Shown here: piece by piece, positions 20,076-24,660 of the stretch
How positions within the stretch are numbered: the first letter of the stretch is position 1
How the letters are laid out: each line of letters starts with the position of its first letter
From: Phoronis australis
Taxonomy: Eukaryota > Phoronida > Phoronidae
DNA length: 24,660 nt
Assembly: GCA_002633005.1 (NCBI GenBank)
Contig: NMRA01000020.1
Coordinates: 1,697,257 to 1,721,916, forward strand
Direction of reading: 5' to 3'
Position numbers and translations under genes: made by a program
The notes under the pieces: generated by a model
Seen by the model: the letters and a program-made list of their open reading frames with translations, nothing else
The model's database searches: none
Told to the model about the DNA's origin: nothing

Positions 20076-20270
20076 GGGGGCTCGAATTTCTGGCGATGTG
20101 GACATTTTGCTGACAAAAAAGCGGGAGGACTAAAAAGAAACGGGGTACCACCTTCACTGTGCGTCTACGCCTGTTTAGTGGACTTTTGTCTCGTTTTCTC
20201 GGAGTTTTTGTTTCTCTGAGGAGGACCTTTTTGTCCACTTCGCCAAATGGGGAGGCTTGTTCGAGCCCCC
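20076..20270. mobile_element. hAT-like MITE, about 195 bp, with imperfect inverted ends
   Basis: The left end GGGGGCTCGAA (20076-20086) is inverted at the right end as TTCGAGCCCCC (20260-20270). Just inside, GGCGATGTGGACA (about 20092-20104) mirrors TGTCCACTTCGCC near 20231-20244. The interior shares the GGGAGGACTAAAAA...ACCACC...GCGTCTRCG block with 8369-8440 of the larger element, so the two belong to one family or captured the same sequence. The right flank is a poly-C tract with an N, which hides any target-site duplication. Confidence 0.6.
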
Positions 20271-20298
20271 CCCCCNCCCCCCCCCCCCCCGAGCCCCC
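20266..20298. repeat. Poly-C tract with one N at 20276
   Basis: Long C runs lie on both sides of a single N and are followed by GAGCCCCCC, which repeats the MITE end. Tract length across the gap is unreliable. Confidence 0.8.
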
Positions 20299-21147
20299 CC
20301 TCCGCGCTAGGTGCGCACATGAATTATACCACCAAGACATAGTCACGTGACCCAATTGATGGCGATAAAATGTAAAAAAAATCTTTACTGAGTTAAAATG
20401 TATAGTCCAACGTAACAATAACTTGGTCGCCCATGGAACAAGTTTCGCAGATTCGCTAAATCCTCTTCAGCAGATTCATTTCATCACAACGTCAATCTAA
20501 TTTCATTATTGATAATTCTCTTTCTCTCATAGCCCTTGAATTCTTACGACAATGTTGTCGAGCTCTACATATTACTGATAATTAGAGTCTGTCTTTCTCT
20601 CAGTAACACTTTAATTTGAGCTCTTTGGCGTATCAGTTACATTTTACGCTCGTAAAGGATTTACCAATGAGATAAATGCAGTTATGGTCCATAAATCTAC
20701 TGCACACCGATTCTTCCTTTCCTGTGCTATTTTGGTTTCATTTCTTAGTCGATTTTTGTCTTTGATACCAATCGTAGAGAGTGAACTCTATGTTGACATC
20801 TCAATATCATTGAAAATAAGTAGGAAACTTTTCATGCAACCCCCCAATTTGACGGCTATGTCCTTGTTTGTTTACACTGAACTAAGGACTCGGTATTTGG
20901 CAATATTATTTGAAAATGTCATTGGTCAAAGGAGATATCATTGTGAAGACAAAATGATACAAAAATATTACACCTGTGAACAAAAACGCCGGACACTGAT
21001 AAGCGTGAAATTTATGGAACTTATTTGAGTCTCTGTTTGGGACTGCTTTATGCGACCGAGCACTGGAGCCTGGAAATCGTTTTTTTCTCTCTGTAGGTAA
21101 CAAGACGAGCTGACTTTATGACGTGAATTGATTCAAAAATTGCTTTT
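20299..21147. other. Unrecognised sequence
   Basis: A plus-strand open stretch at 20684-21028 begins with a hydrophobic, signal-like segment, but has no other support. Confidence 0.35.
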
Positions 21148-21199
21148 TGACTAGTCGCGTATATATTGCTATTTAAGGCAATACAAACGCGACTAGTCA
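21148..21199. repeat. Hairpin with perfect 13-bp stem
   Basis: TGACTAGTCGCGT (21148-21160) pairs perfectly with ACGCGACTAGTCA (21187-21199). Inside, ATTGC and GCAAT form a second short stem. The total is 52 bp. It could be a small palindromic element or a structured RNA; nothing distinguishes these. Confidence 0.7.
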
Positions 21200-22170
21200 C
21201 AACTTAAAAGTTGCGCGTACTATGCATCGCAAGAAGTGTACGGTACGTGATAGTGTATACGGATGCAGCGTAATGCGCTGAGGAGAAAATGCAATTATGG
21301 GAGAGTTAACGTTGGAGGACGGCTCCGTTGAGGTGTAGCAAAGGTTCGGGGGGGGGGGCACTTGCATTGATGACGTGCCGGTCAGATGGGTGACTTTTTC
21401 ACGGTCAAATTCTCTACCGGGTGGTGCCTTCTCAGATAAAATTCTTAACGAAATGGTTTGCATTTCCTAGTTTGGAACTCTATGAAAGGTAATTTTTCGA
21501 CACTTTTCACTGAAACTGCTTTAAAAATTTCCAAAGCATTCTTTTATAATGCTTTGGTAAATGAAACATCCATCGACACGATGTTCTGCCTCCCGTTCAG
21601 TAACGCTAGGACCTCGCTAAAAAGCAAGACTTCGCGAGATTACGTGAGATATTGCCGTGTATTTCAAAGCAGCAGGATTATGTTGCTCGACCTATTTTTT
21701 ATGTTTCTGCAGGTTACAGTGACCTGTTATCACTTACGTTACCATTTGGAAGTTGAGACCTGCAATAAATGAGTATTGGCAAGGAGGAAGCATCGTTTTA
21801 TCAGAAAATCTGTACGAAAGAGGGTTTTTTAGAAGTTCCTTCAAATGGGTCATTCGTTTACTCTCGAAAAGACTGGTGTTTATTTTACCGACTCTAAACT
21901 GGTTTTACATCCTGAGCCCGGAAAGATTGCCTAAGTCTACAACATGAGCTGCGAAGTTATGACTGATATTGAAGGTTGAAAAATCCGCGCGGTAGGGTCT
22001 ACTGAGGTGTCTTGAATAAGATATAAAGGTACGGAGTGGATGAAGGGGATTTCATCCCGTCCCGCTGACGTCGTCCACCGTTCGTTTTAACTCTAATGCA
22101 CAGGCCTAAGGTTTATCAAAAATGGAGAACTTTGTGCCTCAAGTGCACATGAGTTCAGTCGGTAGCTCAC
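21200..22170. other. Unrecognised sequence with a G run
   Basis: This interval includes an 11-G run at 21348-21358. No gene was supported. Confidence 0.35.
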
Positions 22171-22366
22171 ATGTGCGCCAATGGGCGGATGTTGCCTCGC
22201 AAGCCAGTGACAGGCGGATGTTGCCTCGCGAGCCAGTGACTGAGGCGGATATCTCCGCTACTGGATTTCTTCTTTTTCTTCTTGAGTCACGAGCGTAAAT
22301 CGTTGCCGCCATATCAGACGAGCTAAACAGCGCTTCTTTCTCTCGATCGTTCATTGTAACCTCCAT
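22171..22366 (-). CDS. Weak candidate first exon, unknown protein
   Basis: The minus-strand ATG at 22366 opens a frame starting MEVTMNDREKEALFSSSDMA, with a basic RDSRRKRR segment near residue 27, and reaches a possible donor GTGAGC at 22170-22165. The first 40 residues look protein-like. The later part lies over a tandem duplication of 29 and 31 bp whose spacing is not a multiple of three, which argues against constraint there. The upstream frame has no nearby stop. The family is not recognised. Confidence 0.2.
22184..22253 (+). repeat. Short tandem duplication (29-31 bp period)
   Basis: GGCGGATGTTGCCTCGC with AGCCAGTGAC following occurs at 22184 and 22213. A third partial GGCGGAT is at 22244. 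Confidence 0.85.
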
Positions 22367-22643
22367 ATTACGTTTACGTTGATTATAACCACGCTTGTAG
22401 CTTACAGGTCACTGAACATTTTGCCTTGCTGTTTGGGAGTAACACACATTGAGCTCTGCAAAGCTCACATATATTGAGACAGCCCACTGAGCTTGATCAT
22501 AGGTCTCCGTCTGCGCTAGGCTTACCAATATGTCCGTTTTCCACATCCATTCCCAAGATTCAGTTGTCGAGTTCCACATGCCTCCACAGCAACTCGTCGT
22601 TTATTTTGAAATTATCTGTGTTTTACTTTCAGTTTTATCTCAG

Positions 22644-22710
22644 GCTACTATGCAACGGATTACTTCACAGTTAGTTGGGACGACGCTCCTCATCGCCCTT
22701 TTTGCAAAAG
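22644..22710 (+). CDS. Candidate signal-peptide exon of a secreted or membrane protein
   Basis: A strong acceptor (TTTTACTTTCAGTTTTATCTCAG) ends at 22643, and the next ATG at 22650 opens 20 codons plus one base up to a donor AAAG|GTAAAT at 22711. The encoded MQRITSQLVGTTLLIALFAK has the layout of a signal peptide: a short N-terminus with one Arg and a hydrophobic LVGTTLLIALFA core. Secreted and membrane proteins often have such a short first coding exon. No following exon was recognised to the right before the repeat array begins at 23295, so the rest of the gene would lie beyond the window or in an undetected exon. Chance occurrence cannot be excluded for so short an exon. Confidence 0.38.
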
Positions 22711-23163
22711 GTAAATAAAAATACCTCTGAGGGAGAATAAATGCTTTGTGAAGAGAGCTTTCAGAAACGCAGGTCAAGTGAGAGTGGAAATAGTCGGCTT
22801 GTGACTGCAGAGGGGATTTTTGACATGTTTACTTTGGGAGTATTGCAAATATTAATATTCCAATCTGTTCCTGAATCTGCATTGTGTTTTTGAACATTGC
22901 CGTTTGGACTTAAGACATTCTAACGTTTGCTGCAAGTTAAGTTAGATTTTTCCTAGTTTTCTTAGATTAATGTAGACCAAATTTGCGCGAATCAAAGTTT
23001 CGTTGCAATTTTGTAGCAATTGGCCGCATGTATCCCATTGAAGATGAAATTGTTTTACGCGATGGACAGGCTGGTCTCAGTAGGGCGCCCGTTTTCTGAA
23101 TATTGTCTTTTATATTACATCTTCAATGTTTGCCCCCGGGCTTGAACCTTGTCCTGGTGTTAT
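22711..23163. other. Unrecognised sequence (intron if the exon at 22644-22710 is real)
   Basis: No exon, repeat or RNA gene was supported. Confidence 0.35.
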
Positions 23164-23279
23164 CAGGGGCGGATCCAGGATTTTGAGTTAGAGGGCCAGG
23201 GCAGAGTGATAGCCAGGAATTTGCCCGTCAGGCACTCGCAACCCCGAAGTGCCAAATGGAATCTGGAAGAATTTTAGGA
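23164..23279 (+). mobile_element. Truncated hAT-like element end
   Basis: CAGGGGCGGATCCAGGATTT at 23164 is a typical terminal sequence of hAT-type MITEs in invertebrates. No inverted partner occurs before the G run and array at 23295, so only one end is present. Confidence 0.5.
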
Positions 23280-23293
23280 GGGGGGGGGGGGGG
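23280..23293. repeat. 14-G run at array junction
   Basis: The homopolymer sits directly between the hAT fragment and the inverted array. Confidence 0.9.
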
Positions 23294-23294
23294 T

Positions 23295-24660
23295 TGTGTC
23301 CGATATTTAATTTTGTTCAGATGGAAGTGAGTTTTACATCCTGACATAATAATAAAGCATTCATACAGTACAACATATCATGAATGTGACACTTGAGATA
23401 ATTAAATGGGTAGCCTAGATGTTGACAAATGATCTTCTATATCTGAAAGATTAAAAAGGCCGTGGAATAATTTAAGGAAGTTATCAGGTGACATTTGTGA
23501 ATAAAGAAAAAAATATATCGAAGAAATGGTCCTAGATGGTAGACTGTTTTTCAAAATCCCTACGTTTGTTTGTCCAAAGTACATAATATACTCAGCTCGA
23601 TTTATTTGCACGTTTTAATCGATTTCAGATGACAGTGAGTTTTACATCCTTACCCTGTAATTAGCAGGAAATTCTCAAACAGTCATCAGTATAATTATGT
23701 AACATTTCCCAGACATTTATCCTAAATCTTCATTATATTAAGAAGGGATCAGTAAAAAAATTAAAAAGTGCAAGGGTTCTGGATCTCGAGTCATTTAAGT
23801 TAGAAGTTCCATGGAATATCACCCGGAAAACATTACATGGAACATTTTTAAATTAAAAAAATATTTCAAACAGGTGAGTGTAATTAATACAATGTGCACT
23901 CTCAAATTACACAATATATCGATTACACTCACCCGTTTTATCAAGTTTAATCTTGCTTTCCTATGGCAACTGTCGAAAAATTTCTCACTGACATCAAAAC
24001 AGTCAAGAAGTACACCCTGATTGAGCATGTCTGCGTTTGGTCATTATTAAAGACACTCTAGAAAGGTTGTCGCGATCTTAATCATAAAAATACTCAAAAG
24101 CTGGGATGAACATCATGAAGTGACATTCGCAGCAAATACATGGATGGTCTCACAAGGGATAAAAGGTCTCTAATGTTCCTAAATCAAAAATGCCATGGAA
24201 TGTTTTCTTACATTCCTCACATGGGATATTCTTTTAAATATGATTATTTCAAACAGGCAGGTGTAATTGGTGCTAAGTGTTATCATAAATGTCAGTTTTC
24301 TTTCTATTTAAACAATAATGTCAACTACAGTTGTCTGGTTTATCATTTTTTTTCTTGATTTCACATCGCATCTGTGCAAAGGTTTTACATCGCATCATTG
24401 CGAAAGCTCATATAGTATTGAACCAGAGTACTATGAAAATATAAGATGTACAAATGGTCTTCCGTGATATTCCTCTCAAAGTACGACAAGAACGGGAGTG
24501 TTCATACCCTGAATATGACAGTTGAGATAATTAAATGGGTAACCTAGATGTGATGAATGATCTTCTATATTGAAAGATTAAAAATGCTGTGGAATAATTT
24601 AAGGAAGTTATCAGGTGACATTTGTGAATAAAGAAAAAAATATATCGAAGAAATGGTCCT
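23295..24660 (-). repeat. Right-hand higher-order repeat array, inverted
   Basis: This is the reverse complement of the left array. It begins with TGTGTCCGATATTT, the complement of the left array's end at about 2450-2463, and runs through three monomers (landmarks at about 23460, 23811 and 24192) into a second unit at about 24589. The unit period is about 1.13 kb, matching the left unit without its 178-bp duplication. The 12-bp hairpin stem is at 23873-23884 and 23922-23933. The array continues past the right edge of the window. Confidence 0.85.
23873..23933. repeat. Conserved hairpin inside array monomer (right array)
   Basis: This is the same GGTGAGTGTAAT / ATTACACTCACC stem as in both left units, while the loop has diverged slightly. 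Confidence 0.7.

Noticed and set aside
20068-20418. 116-residue minus-strand frame with a Gly-rich run
   Set aside because: The Gly run is the poly-C tract with an N, inside and beside a MITE.
20684-21028. 114-residue plus-strand frame with a hydrophobic start
   Set aside because: The signal-like start alone is weak; the remainder shows no domain and no splice sites were evident.
2463-23295. A single giant transposon with the arrays as terminal inverted repeats
   Set aside because: No transposase, polymerase or integrase was seen inside, a host gene (SENP8) and other elements lie between, the arrays extend beyond the window, and an internal partial copy suggests independent dispersal. The arrangement is kept only as a finding to test.

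Overview
This is a stretch of animal nuclear DNA, not bacterial. It is AT-rich, has no dense ORF layout, and carries exon-like islands with consensus splice sites, cut-and-paste transposon remnants, satellite-like arrays and low-complexity C/G runs. The one fully recognisable gene encodes a NEDD8-specific protease (SENP8/DEN1) with an uninterrupted coding region, as in other animals. The repeats and protein divergence suggest a marine invertebrate, perhaps a cnidarian, but the phylum is not settled by the sequence. Three single-N positions (1942, 6684, 20276) mark a scaffolded draft; two are flanked by duplicated ends that look like unmerged contig overlaps.

Layout. 1-2650: forward array of a three-monomer higher-order repeat (monomer about 378 bp, unit about 1.13 kb), with a degenerate edge. 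2651-6576: mostly unrecognised, with one exon-like ORF on the minus strand. 6577-7099: an inverted partial copy of the array repeat. 7422-7536: a well-supported candidate first coding exon on the minus strand (acidic N-terminus, perfect donor). 8266-8763: a hAT-like non-autonomous element. 9680-10315: an exact palindrome with 286-bp arms and a 64-bp asymmetric spacer. 11108-11779: SENP8, followed by a possible further exon to 12145. 13445-14085: two exon-like ORFs on the minus strand with compatible splice phase. 14691-14940 and 20076-20270: two more MITE-like elements with GGGGG-type termini. 18288-18387: five perfect copies of a 20-bp minisatellite. 22644-22710: a candidate signal-peptide exon on the plus strand. 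23164 onward: a broken hAT end, a G run, then the array repeat again in inverted orientation to the end of the window.

There is no sign of an operon or multi-gene system. SENP8 would act in the NEDD8/cullin pathway. The rest is fragments of neighbouring genes whose remaining exons lie outside or were not recognised, set in repeat-rich DNA. The most unusual structures are the exact 286-bp palindrome about 0.8 kb upstream of SENP8 and the higher-order repeat arrays that flank the window in opposite orientations.
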